DNA from: RZZS01 sp964491785
GTDB lineage: Bacteria; Pseudomonadota; Alphaproteobacteria; Micavibrionales; Micavibrionaceae
Assembly: GCA_964491785.1 (NCBI GenBank)
Contig: CAZBGS010000008.1
Coordinates: 40,201 to 104,200, forward strand
DNA length: 64,000 bases
Direction: 5' to 3'
This document shows, in pieces, positions 26,228 to 34,891 of the stretch. The notes below the pieces were generated by a model that searched no databases, was not told where the DNA came from, and was given only the letters and a program-made list of their open reading frames with translations. Each line of letters opens with the position of its first letter. The stretch's first letter is position 1. Both the position numbers and the translations under genes were made by a program.

Positions 26228-28084
26228 TTACGGAGCAGGAGCACCCGTAACGGCATCGCCTGCCGGACTCCTCGCCCTGATCTTGCCAAGTTCGTTTTGC
26301 ACCTCTTCCTGCGCGACCATCAGAGCCAGTTCGGCATCGACAGCCAGAATCATTTCCTGCCTCCAGTTGCTCCGCAAGTTCTGATAATCGATTTGTAATT
26401 TCAAAGCCTGCAATGCCACGCCCAACCGAGCTACGTTGGCGGGCGTATCATATAACTTGGTAAGAAACTGAGGATTTTGCACGGCCTTCACCAGAGCTCG
26501 CAACTGGGCGTAATAGCTGATGAACTCCTTATGCCTATCAATTTCTCCGGGATCAGCGCCAAATTCGACAAGAACAGCGCGAAGGAAGGCATCATTGCCG
26601 CCCGAGCCCATCGCACGCAATCCGACCTGCTGATTATAAGCATTTTCAAGAACGCTCCGCTTGGCGATTATAGAACGAACGTCAAGGTAAAGCTCCTGGT
26701 TGGCCAGCCTGTCCATATAGGTCTGTTGCATTGTTGAAAATACTTTATGTGCAAACAGATAATTCTGGAGAGCAATGACGTCTTCCTCATCGTTGGAAAC
26801 AGCATCGTCAGAAAAGTCTATTTCAAGAGTTACCGCATCGTCGACAAGGCGGGTATAATCAATATCCCTGTTAACCCTGTCAGCGGGGCCGCCGCCGCAT
26901 ATGGCTCCGAGTCCCCGGCCGTTATCATCCGGGTCGCAGTATGTGCTCTTGAATTGAGCCAAACGATCCTGGATATCCCCCGGAAGCCCTCGTCCCGAAG
27001 AACGATTTCCAGTTAAAAGCTGGCGGGAGATAGAATGCTCGGCCATTGATCTGGTGACGAACTCCGATCTTCTTTCGGAAGCGCTCATAGCCCTGATGTT
27101 TGTGCCGAGAGTACAAAGCATCTCGCTTGGGTGATAGTCTTTGTGGGCTCTGGCCTGAAGCTGCTGGAACAGGCGCTGGGTTTCAAGCTGATGCTTGGCG
27201 TCAAAGAAAGTACCGATAATTTCCACTTGCTGCATGCCTACTGTGGTAAGCTGCTCCGCCATCATCATCCAGGCCCTCAGGATGTGCCCAAGGAAATAGT
27301 CATTAACCATCCAGTTGCGATGAGACTTAAATTCCTGAGACAGATGCTGCCGCAACATTTCGTGCAGAAGAGGAACGCATGTGCTGCAAACGCAGGAGCA
27401 GCAGGCGCCACCCCCTGTACTGCCAGGGGCATCATCATATCCATTATCGCCACTGTCGTCGTCACCGCTGTCATCGTCACCACTGTCGTCATCGCCGCTG
27501 TCATCGTCTTCAATCGGCTCGCCGCAGTCAGCCCTCTCGCCGCACCCATTGCCGGAAAGCTTCCTAGACGCATCCGAGGTCAGACATGATTTAATATCAG
27601 AATCACATAAATTCATGCCCCATGCCGATACCGGATCCACTTGCTGGCCGTTTACGCGTATTTCATAGTGGCTATGGCATCCGGTGCTCAGGCCGGTCGA
27701 ACCTACCCTGGCAACGCCGGTTGAAGCGTTACAGGACTCCAGATGGCCGTGGAATTCCTGAATACCGTTACCGTAGTCGAAAATAACGACATTGCCGTAG
27801 CCGCTCATAGAGCTGCAAGTCATGGTGGCTCCGCTCGGTTTTCTAATTTCTGTTCCGCAGGGCGCAGCAATATCTATCCCTCTGTGAGGACGCAGCACTC
27901 CGGTTATGGGATGTACTCTGGCGCAAAAAACGCTGGATATGGCGTAAGCCGGCAAGGGGTTGGAAATGACGCAGCCGGCTTGGGCGGACGCTTTTTGCGA
28001 TGCAAGGAAAACCATCCCTGCTAGGGTTGCTATGACAAAAGCAACCCCAAACGCCAATACCCTTTTTTCAAACGCCTTTTTCAT
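26228..28084 (-). CDS. M23 peptidase fused to the shared module
   Basis: 618 aa. The signal peptide ends near SAQA (about 36). An M23/LytM endopeptidase domain (about 50-155) keeps the zinc ligands H67 and D71 (HRGID) and H139 (HSHYE), plus H112/H114 (FHGHL), so it should cut peptidoglycan cross-links. An acidic DDSGDDDSGDDD linker (about 192-215) leads to CCSCVCSTCV (about 227-236), then the shared module: QQVEIIGTFFDAKHQLETQR, HPSEMLC, YCDPDDNGRG, NRDIDYTRL, LDVRSIIAKRS, LYDTPANVAR, and a C-terminal helix. The start is 1 bp after the stop of the VCBS-like gene, so one operon. Periplasmic or secreted. Confidence 0.85.
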   Translation of the reverse strand: MKKAFEKRVLAFGVAFVIATLAGMVFLASQKASAQAGCVISNPLPAYAISSVFCARVHPITGVLRPHRGIDIAAPCGTEIRKPSGATMTCSSMSGYGNVVIFDYGNGIQEFHGHLESCNASTGVARVGSTGLSTGCHSHYEIRVNGQQVDPVSAWGMNLCDSDIKSCLTSDASRKLSGNGCGERADCGEPIEDDDSGDDDSGDDDSGDDDSGDNGYDDAPGSTGGGACCSCVCSTCVPLLHEMLRQHLSQEFKSHRNWMVNDYFLGHILRAWMMMAEQLTTVGMQQVEIIGTFFDAKHQLETQRLFQQLQARAHKDYHPSEMLCTLGTNIRAMSASERRSEFVTRSMAEHSISRQLLTGNRSSGRGLPGDIQDRLAQFKSTYCDPDDNGRGLGAICGGGPADRVNRDIDYTRLVDDAVTLEIDFSDDAVSNDEEDVIALQNYLFAHKVFSTMQQTYMDRLANQELYLDVRSIIAKRSVLENAYNQQVGLRAMGSGGNDAFLRAVLVEFGADPGEIDRHKEFISYYAQLRALVKAVQNPQFLTKLYDTPANVARLGVALQALKLQIDYQNLRSNWRQEMILAVDAELALMVAQEEVQNELGKIRARSPAGDAVTGAPAP

Positions 28085-28085
28085 A

Positions 28086-28649
28086 CTATTTTTCAGGAGT
28101 TTTTATCTTAAGCTTCTCTCTTCCAACCGGTTCGTAACCTTTTCCGGAACCTTGCCACTTGTATCTACGGTAATAGTAGCCTTTTTGCATATCGCTATAG
28201 TTATCAAAAACAATAAGGTCGCGGTGCCCGTTAGAAGATTTTTCACTTAACATGACGCTTACGGCATGGAATGTGTCGATTATTTCCAGCGCGCCGCTTG
28301 GCTTGACCCGGAAAATGGTATGAAGGTCGCCTGGATCGTTCTTGGCATACAGATCGGCATCGCGCGGTATATAGGCGATTATTTCCGGTTTGCCATCCTG
28401 ATTGAGATCAGTCGATGCTATGGCCAGAATAGGCTTAAGCATTCCCGTTCCAAGAGAGTATTCTTCGACGTAGCTCTTGAAGTTCGGGAGCTTGCGGCTA
28501 ACTTTTTCATACATCTTGCCCTCAGTATGTATCTTCCAGTCAAGCTTGGTTGCCGCCCAGAGATGATGGGGAAACAAAAGCATGGGAAGCAGGGCTGCGT
28601 TAAAAAACAGCGAAGCCAGTTTTATCCTTCCACGATTCATAATTTTCAT
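28086..28649 (-). CDS. Secreted VCBS/FG-GAP-like protein
   Basis: 187 aa from the ATG at 28649 (GGAG about 9 nt upstream); a TTG overlapping the previous stop is the alternative. A signal peptide with hydrophobic core (about 10-30, ending LWAA) precedes a mature part with a calcium-loop motif DLNQDGKPEIIAY, as in FG-GAP/VCBS repeats, a second weaker loop DNYSDMQKG, and a basic tail. It lies between two shared-module paralogues with spacings of 26 and 1 bp, so it belongs to the same operon. Possibly a calcium-dependent partner; function not known. Confidence 0.7.
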   Translation of the reverse strand: MKIMNRGRIKLASLFFNAALLPMLLFPHHLWAATKLDWKIHTEGKMYEKVSRKLPNFKSYVEEYSLGTGMLKPILAIASTDLNQDGKPEIIAYIPRDADLYAKNDPGDLHTIFRVKPSGALEIIDTFHAVSVMLSEKSSNGHRDLIVFDNYSDMQKGYYYRRYKWQGSGKGYEPVGREKLKIKTPEK

Positions 28650-28675
28650 AAATGCCGCTCCACTATCCTTAATCC

Positions 28676-29959
28676 TCAAGGGTTGGCAATGTTAGCCGGA
28701 CTTTCGGCCCTGACCCTGCCCAATTCGTTCTGTACGTCCTCCTGAGCCCGCGCCAAAGCCAACTCGGCATCGATCGCCATGATCATTTCCAGTCTCCAGT
28801 TGCTTTTTAGCATCTGGTAATCCAGCTGCACTCCCAGCGCCTGAAGAGCGACTCCAAGGCGGGCGACGTTAGCCGGAGTATCATACAACTTGGTCAAGAA
28901 CTGAGGATTTTGCACAGCTTTTACCAGGGTACGCAGCTGGGCGTAATAACTTAAAAAGTCCTTGTGGCGATCGATTTCCCCCTGATCAGCCCCAAGTTCT
29001 ACAAGAATGGCGCGTAGAAAGGCATCATTTCCGCCAGATCCCATGGCGCGCATCCCTACCTGCTGGTTATAGGCGTTCGTCAGCACGGTACGTTTGGCAA
29101 TAATGGAGCGGACGTCAAGGTAAAGCTCCTGGTTGGCCAGCCTGTCCAGATAAGTCGGTTGAATAGTAGTGAATATGTTATGAGCAAAAAGGTAATTCTG
29201 AAGCGCCATAACATCTTCCTCATCCGCGGTAACATTTCCATCGGAAAAGTCTATTTCCAGAGTTACAGCGTCATCGACCAGACGTGTATAGTTGATATCC
29301 CGGTTCACCCTGTTGGCCGGGCCGCCGCCACCGCACATAATCTCCAGTCCGCGGCCATTGTCGTCCGGATCGCAATAAATTCTTTTAAACTGATCAAGCC
29401 GGTCAACAATGTCTCCGGGAAAGCCCCGGCTTGAGGAACGATCACCTGATAAAAGCTGGCGTGACATGGAATTCTCGGCAAGCGCCCTTGATACGAATTC
29501 AGCTTTTCTTTCAGAGGCGTTTACTGCCCGTGCTCCAGTGCCAAGCGTGCATAGCATTTCGCTTGGATGATAGTCCTTGTAAGCCTTGGCCTGAAGCTGC
29601 TGGAATAGCCGCTGGGTTTCGAGTTGATGCTTGGCATCAAGGAAGGCTCCTATTATTTCGACCTGCTGCAAGCCTACGGTAGTAAGCTGCTCGGTCATCA
29701 TCATCATTGCCCGCAGCAGATGTTCGACAAAGAATACATCCACCAGCCACTCACGGTGAGCCACGAACTCCTCTGTAACATGCAGGCGCGTCATCATATG
29801 TTGTATCGGTACGCAGGTTCCGCATACACAGGCGCAGCAATATGAATAAGCCAGGGACTTCCTCGGCACCAGTCCGGAAGACGCGCCGAAAAGCAGCAAG
29901 CCCGCCAACAGTCCCGCCGCCAGGGATTTTCTTTTTAGGTGAAGTAATCTTTTTACCAT
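28676..29959 (-). CDS. Shared-module secreted protein, minimal form
   Basis: 427 aa. Signal peptide (basic MVKRLLHLKRK, hydrophobic core to about 30), followed at once by CCACVCGTCVPIQHMM (about 41-56) and the full shared module with no catalytic domain. It is close in sequence to the module of the M23 protein (AKHQLETQRLFQQLQA, DYHPSEMLCTLGT, YCDPDDNGRG, VNRDINYTRLVDDAVTLEID, QELYLDVRSIIAKR, LYDTPANVARLGVALQAL). It defines the module limits: about 380 residues, mostly helical, with conserved Cys in SEMLC, YCDP and the I/M-C-GGG segment. Probably a structural or scaffold member of the family. Confidence 0.8.
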   Translation of the reverse strand: MVKRLLHLKRKSLAAGLLAGLLLFGASSGLVPRKSLAYSYCCACVCGTCVPIQHMMTRLHVTEEFVAHREWLVDVFFVEHLLRAMMMMTEQLTTVGLQQVEIIGAFLDAKHQLETQRLFQQLQAKAYKDYHPSEMLCTLGTGARAVNASERKAEFVSRALAENSMSRQLLSGDRSSSRGFPGDIVDRLDQFKRIYCDPDDNGRGLEIMCGGGGPANRVNRDINYTRLVDDAVTLEIDFSDGNVTADEEDVMALQNYLFAHNIFTTIQPTYLDRLANQELYLDVRSIIAKRTVLTNAYNQQVGMRAMGSGGNDAFLRAILVELGADQGEIDRHKDFLSYYAQLRTLVKAVQNPQFLTKLYDTPANVARLGVALQALGVQLDYQMLKSNWRLEMIMAIDAELALARAQEDVQNELGRVRAESPANIANP

Positions 29960-30051
29960 GCTCCAAGCCCCTGCAGATTTTCTGCTTTCTGCATCCGATA
30001 TTAAATTATACTAACATTCTTTACCCGGCATCTGGAAATATCGCTCTTTTT

Positions 30052-31881
30052 TCAACGTCCCAGAAATTCTTCTGCAGAAATGCCAGTGGCATCGATTCTG
30101 TTAAGCTCGTCCTGTACACCTTCCTGCGCTTCATCGAGCCTGATCGAGGCAGCGACAGCGGCCGACATTTCCGCGCGCCACATGCTCTCAAGCGTATCCC
30201 ATTTCTGCAAAATGCCTATCGCCTGAAGAGCCACGCGCTTACGCATTACGTTCGTCGGCGTGTCGTAAAGATTAACGTATAAATCAGGATTATAGTTGAT
30301 GATCTCGGTTAGAACCCGCATTTGTGCATAATAGCTTGGATTTTCACCAAGCACTCTGGTTATTTCTTCCTCCGGAATACCGAGTTCATCCATCAGAGCC
30401 ACAAGATACGGTGTCGAGGTATTGGTTCCCTGTGCCCTCATGGCAACGTTATGAACAAAGCTGTTTTCCGCCACCGATCTTTTCGCGAAAACAGAGCGCA
30501 TATCCAGATAAAGCGTTTGAATCGGATTGATGTCCACGGGATTGGACGGATCTCTTAAATAAACCCTTGGAATACGGACAAAGACGTCATGACCAAAAAG
30601 ATACGAATGCAATTCGAAAACGTCTTCCTCATCAGGAGTCGGGCCACCTGCGTTATCAAGGAAATTTATATCCAAAGTCGATTTCAAGGATACGGTTCTG
30701 GCGTAGTCTATATCTTTGTTAAACCTGTCGGCAGATGTCTGCGGCTCACAAAACGCCTGCAGGGCGCGGTTAAGATCGCGCGGATCGCAATGGCGGGTGC
30801 GGTAATTTTCAAGCCTGGTTTCCGTATCTTCGGCCACCCCTTGCGCGGCAACACCAACTGTCCCGAGCTGCCTTTGCATCGAACGCTGGCTTAACACCAG
30901 TTTCGTCCAGTCGCTCAGGGCGTCTGAAGCGTTCAGGCTCTTCATTGCCGAGCCGAACTCGCAAAGTCCGACACTCGGACGATAGTCCTTATGAGCCTGG
31001 GCCTGAAGTTCCTGTATAAGCTGCTGGGTTTCCAACTGTTGCTTTGCGTCGAGGAAAGCGCCGATCATCTGAACCTGCTGCATGGCGATAACCGTTATCT
31101 GCTCGGTCATCATCATCATTGCAGGCAAAAGGTAACCGACAAACATATCCTCGATCAGAAGACGACGATGCTCCTCAAATTCATAAGCCGAGTGTGTATC
31201 GCGGAAATAATCATGCTCAGGGCCGACGCATCCTCCGCAGATACACGAACAGCAATCCCCGCCGCCGCTTCCGGTATCATCATCATCTCCACTATCGTCA
31301 TCATCGTCGTCATCATCATCGTCGTCCTCGGCAGGAGGCGGGAGAGGCGTGTTGCCGCACCCTGCCCTGAGAACCGCTTGAAAGTCTGCCACCCGAACCG
31401 GTGTTTGTTTCTGCCAGAGCGTTCCGTTGAGAGCATCGGCCGCTTCATCCCACTGGCCGTTTTTTATCAAATTCCATGTATTTGGAAATTTTGTATACCA
31501 CCCTGTACCCAGCTGGTAGTTCACCGCAGCCAGAGCGTTGACAAAACAAGAATCCTGGCAAGGCGTCTGAGACGCTTGCGAACGGGCGGCATTGTATGCG
31601 CTCTGAGCGTCCTGCCGCAATAACTGGTCGCATCTTTCCTGGGTTACGCAATCTCCCATGCTGAGGTTATCGCCTGGCCGGACAAGGTGGCCATAGCAAA
31701 CCGTCGGTTTCCCGAGAGAGTCCCGGTAAACGCATTCACGAAATCCTTCGCGCAGTTTTAGATGTTCAATAAAATCATCATAGGTGCAGCTGCCCGTCTG
31801 GGCGTTTACGTCGCATATCACGATCACGCACATCAGAATTGCCGCAACCGGGATGTTAAAGCTCCGCAGAGCTGCCTTCAT
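30052..31881 (-). CDS. GH24 lysozyme fused to the shared module
   Basis: 609 aa from the ATG at 31881 (GAGGGG upstream); a GTG at 31905 is possible. Signal peptide to about 28. A phage-type lysozyme domain (about 33-175) shows the T4-lysozyme triad with correct spacing: E45 (REGF), D54 (YRDSLG), T60 (PTVCYGH). An acidic DDDDDDDDDSGDDDD linker follows, then CCSCICGGCV and the shared module (FLDAKQQLETQQLIQELQAQ, DYRPSVGLC, HCDPRDLNR, NKDIDYARTVSLKSTLDIN, LDMRSVFAKRS, LYDTPTNVMRK). It should hydrolyse the glycan strand of peptidoglycan. First gene of the minus-strand run, divergent from the Dot/Icm genes. Confidence 0.87.
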   Translation of the reverse strand: MKAALRSFNIPVAAILMCVIVICDVNAQTGSCTYDDFIEHLKLREGFRECVYRDSLGKPTVCYGHLVRPGDNLSMGDCVTQERCDQLLRQDAQSAYNAARSQASQTPCQDSCFVNALAAVNYQLGTGWYTKFPNTWNLIKNGQWDEAADALNGTLWQKQTPVRVADFQAVLRAGCGNTPLPPPAEDDDDDDDDDDDSGDDDDTGSGGGDCCSCICGGCVGPEHDYFRDTHSAYEFEEHRRLLIEDMFVGYLLPAMMMMTEQITVIAMQQVQMIGAFLDAKQQLETQQLIQELQAQAHKDYRPSVGLCEFGSAMKSLNASDALSDWTKLVLSQRSMQRQLGTVGVAAQGVAEDTETRLENYRTRHCDPRDLNRALQAFCEPQTSADRFNKDIDYARTVSLKSTLDINFLDNAGGPTPDEEDVFELHSYLFGHDVFVRIPRVYLRDPSNPVDINPIQTLYLDMRSVFAKRSVAENSFVHNVAMRAQGTNTSTPYLVALMDELGIPEEEITRVLGENPSYYAQMRVLTEIINYNPDLYVNLYDTPTNVMRKRVALQAIGILQKWDTLESMWRAEMSAAVAASIRLDEAQEGVQDELNRIDATGISAEEFLGR

Positions 31882-32178
31882 AGCCAAGCGTCCCCTCGAA
31901 CTCACTTGCTATTCTGCCTTTGCGAGGCAAAATAGTTTTTTTTATAGTAACACTTTCCTCACCCGAACACAAAAAGCCCTCTTGAGCGGGAGACGGAACT
32001 GATACCTTAGCGCTTTTCTTTTCCCTTTAATACCGATTTTTGCAAGCAGATTAACAAGGATTTCAGGCACTCGCGCCAGAAATTTTCTTGTGCCGCACGA
32101 TTGCTGAATCAGGGGATTCCCGCTTCAAGGCACCAAGTTTAAATTGTATTTTTATAAGGTTCCTGATATATTCGGAAT

Positions 32179-32679
32179 ATGAAATTATCGGGAAGCAAAA
32201 AGCTTTTTCTGGTTTTTGCCGCCGCCGCAGGCATTAGCCTCGGGGCCTATGGCATTGTTTATGCCAATTCCCATCAGGCACTAGGTAAAACCGGGCGCCT
32301 CTGTAAGAACGACAACTCGTTCACCTATATGATCAGAAGAAATGGAAGCATGGATTTCGGTCTGTCGGTATGGTTCGATTCAGGCGCAAACTGCGGCATA
32401 ATCGGCAGGGCCAAGCGGACGGATTCAGGCTGGCGCTATGAAGCGCCGCGCAATAATAAGAACCAAGACCCGCCTGGCTGCACAGTCAATATCAAGATCG
32501 AAGGCGGACATGTAATATTTGCAACAGATCCGATTGACGATTGCCGTGAAGAGTGCGGTGCGCAAGCATATTTGCAAGACTTCAGGCTTCCTCTTGAATC
32601 CAGCGAAGACGTTAAAATTACAAATGACGATCTTTCTCCGGAGAAGGTTTTTAATACCCCTTGCATCGAGAATGACTGA
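32179..32679 (+). CDS. Cysteine-containing exported protein, unknown
   Basis: 166 aa. The N terminus KKLFLVFAAAAGISLGAYGIVYA is a signal peptide or anchor. The mature part has six cysteines (LCKND, ANCGI, PGCTV, DDCREECG, TPCIE), suggesting a disulfide-stabilised periplasmic domain. It lies between the divergent lysozyme-module gene and dotI, facing the same way as dotI. No family recognised. The 176 bp after it contain a hairpin gtgtc-tgatatcg-gacac and an A-tract. Confidence 0.6.
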   Translation: MKLSGSKKLFLVFAAAAGISLGAYGIVYANSHQALGKTGRLCKNDNSFTYMIRRNGSMDFGLSVWFDSGANCGIIGRAKRTDSGWRYEAPRNNKNQDPPGCTVNIKIEGGHVIFATDPIDDCREECGAQAYLQDFRLPLESSEDVKITNDDLSPEKVFNTPCIEND

Positions 32680-32855
32680 CTCAGCTGGCAGCTAACGGTC
32701 GCGGGTGTCTGATATCGGACACAGCTCTCTGATGTCTAATAGTTTATTTAAGTGAAAAAAAAAGCGACAACGACTATTATCTTCGTTTAAGATGTATAAA
32801 CTTAAAAAACTGTTCCTGGCTTAGACACCTTAGCAGCAATTATTAAGAAGTATTT

Positions 32856-33647
32856 ATGACAGACGAAGGCAATCAGACCCCCCCCGCGAAAAGAGACGGC
32901 AAAGTCAATCCGCGACGATTCAGACCCGCAGGAGTTCAGGCTCCGGAAGCCGCCGCTACCGCCGGCGCAGGCAAGAGCGCTGCCGGGGCGAAGCCGCGCC
33001 CGGCCAAAAAAAGCGTGACCGAGATGTCAAAGGGCCTTGGCACCGTTATCGTACGTAACGAGTTTTATCGCGACGGGTACAGGAGCCTGCTTCGGATCGC
33101 AATTCTCCAAGGCTTAATAATCGTCGGAATGATTGTGGTGATGATGTATGTGGTACACATTCATCAGCCGGAAAACAGGTACTTCGCCACTACTGAAGAT
33201 GGACGGCTTGTGCCCATGACTGCTCTTTCAGAGCCAAATCTCAGCACGCCAGCATTACTGTCATGGGTAGCTCAGGCAGCTACGGAAGTAATGACCTTCG
33301 GTTTCAACGACTACCAGCGACGCCTTCAGGAATCATCCCGTAACTTCACCAGGCGGGGATGGGAAAGCTTTACCCACGCTCTGGAGCTGTCGCGTATCAT
33401 AGAAATGGTTAAATCAAATCAACAGGTGGCGACAGCCGCTCCACGCGGCGCCCCGATCCTGCAGTCCGAGGGCGAATTTAACGGTCGCTATCAGTGGGTC
33501 GTGCAACTACCCATGATCCTGACATATCAATCGGGGTCGAAAATGCGCTCGGACAGTTTGCTGGTTACGCTTGTCGTTGTCAGGGTTCCCCGTCTGGAAA
33601 GCCCGAACGGCGTGGGAATTGAGCAATGGGTTGCCGTTCCTAACTAG
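32856..33647 (+). CDS. dotI: Type IVB secretion protein DotI/IcmL
   Basis: 263 aa. A cytoplasmic Pro/Ala/Lys-rich N terminus (about 1-55), one transmembrane helix (about 85-103, ILQGLIIVGMIVVMMYVV) and a periplasmic domain with TMTDYQ-like NDYQRRLQESSRNFTRRGW, RYQWVVQLPMILTYQ and a terminal LLVTLVVVRVPRLE fit IcmL/DotI (TraM of IncI plasmids). DotI is an inner-membrane VirB8-like ring component of the Dot/Icm channel. Order dotI-dotH-dotG matches the conserved icmL-icmK-icmE order of Legionella. Confidence 0.85.
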   Translation: MTDEGNQTPPAKRDGKVNPRRFRPAGVQAPEAAATAGAGKSAAGAKPRPAKKSVTEMSKGLGTVIVRNEFYRDGYRSLLRIAILQGLIIVGMIVVMMYVVHIHQPENRYFATTEDGRLVPMTALSEPNLSTPALLSWVAQAATEVMTFGFNDYQRRLQESSRNFTRRGWESFTHALELSRIIEMVKSNQQVATAAPRGAPILQSEGEFNGRYQWVVQLPMILTYQSGSKMRSDSLLVTLVVVRVPRLESPNGVGIEQWVAVPN

Positions 33648-33813
33648 CAGATTCGACTTTTTTTCTTTTGCGTAATAATTTCTGTGCAGAAAATGTTCAT
33701 TACCAGGGGTTTTTAGAAATTCATGGGATGACAGTTCAATAACCTGAAGATATTCTTTAGGATGAAAAAGAGTGCAATGATGAATCTGCTTTGGATTTCC
33801 TAACGTGCTAAAT

Positions 33814-34887
33814 ATGAAAAGACAAAAATTCCTACTGGCTTGTTCCGTATTTCTGGCAATGGCTCTGACCACGCCTGAATATGCACTGGCCCAGGACTCG
33901 CTCCAATCTTTGCTTCCCTCCGATATGAGCGGGGCCCCCGTAACCACGGAAGGAGGGGGGCAACAGCAGACCGTTATTCCTGAGGGCCCCCCTGCGCCTG
34001 GTGACAATATCGCCGCTGGCTTGGGACTTCCGCCAGACGAGGCTTTTGGCGGAGTGCAGCAGGCTGCGTCGACAATGCCATACAAGAGTCCGGCCGAACT
34101 GGAGTCGGAAATCAGAAGGGAATCCTTCGATGCGGCGCTTCGGGGGCTGCTTCCTTTAAGACCGGAAGAAATCCGGGAGCTTCTGGAGTATTACGATCAT
34201 ACCCAGGAAGCAGTTCAGGTTCCTGTCTACCCCTATCCGAGGCCTGAAGTAAGCGTTCTCAATCTCTCACTGGATCCCGGGGTAACTCCTCCTGTGATAG
34301 CGGTGGCTACAGGGCATGTTTCGACGCTTACAATGCTGGACGTTACCGGAGCGCCATGGCCGATACAGGATGTCAGCTGGGCAGGTAATTTTGAAATTCT
34401 CGAGCCGGAGGAAGGCGGACACGTCGTTCGAATTACTCCAATGGCCGAATTTGCCTACGGTAATCTTTCCATACGCTTGCTTACGCTAAAAACTCCGGTG
34501 ACTTTTACCCTGAGAACGCAAAGGGACACGGTTCACTATCGCGTCGATGCCAGGATCCCGGAATACGGGCCTTTTGCCAGCGCGCCGCTTCTGGATCGCG
34601 GCAAGTCGCTTATGGCCGGAGACCCTGACATTACAAGCATTCTTGACGGCGTGCCGCCTTCCGGTGCCGCGAAACTTATTGTTTCCGGAGCCGATGGAAG
34701 AACGACCGCTTATCTTTACAACGACACTGCATATATCCGCACCCCCCTTACCCTGCTGTCTCCGGCCTGGGACAAATCAGTAAGCTCAGCCGACGGTATG
34801 AGGGTGTACGCTCTTTCTTTTGCGCCCGTTCTTCTGCTGTCGGATGAAGGAAGAATGATGCGCGCATACATTACCAGAGGGGAATAA
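33814..34887 (+). CDS. dotH: Type IVB secretion protein DotH/IcmK
   Basis: 357 aa from the ATG at 33814 (a GTG three codons earlier is possible). Signal peptide KRQKFLLACSVFLAMALTT, then a low-complexity Gly/Pro/Gln region and the DotH core: LPLRPEEIRELLEYYDHTQEA, SVLNLSLDPGVTPPVIAV, TMLDVTGAPWPI. DotH is an outer-membrane core-complex subunit, the VirB9-like part of the Dot/Icm ring. It lies 4 bp ahead of dotG. Confidence 0.88.
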   Translation: MKRQKFLLACSVFLAMALTTPEYALAQDSLQSLLPSDMSGAPVTTEGGGQQQTVIPEGPPAPGDNIAAGLGLPPDEAFGGVQQAASTMPYKSPAELESEIRRESFDAALRGLLPLRPEEIRELLEYYDHTQEAVQVPVYPYPRPEVSVLNLSLDPGVTPPVIAVATGHVSTLTMLDVTGAPWPIQDVSWAGNFEILEPEEGGHVVRITPMAEFAYGNLSIRLLTLKTPVTFTLRTQRDTVHYRVDARIPEYGPFASAPLLDRGKSLMAGDPDITSILDGVPPSGAAKLIVSGADGRTTAYLYNDTAYIRTPLTLLSPAWDKSVSSADGMRVYALSFAPVLLLSDEGRMMRAYITRGE

Positions 34888-34891
34888 GTTA

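Noticed and set aside
27429..27510. Repeated cactgtcgtc-like units, CRISPR- or microsatellite-like
   Set aside because: They encode the acidic DDSGDD linker of the M23 protein; there are no spacers and no cas genes.
31268..31330. Run of catcatc/tcgtcg triplets
   Set aside because: It codes for the poly-Asp linker of the lysozyme-module protein, not a separate repeat element.
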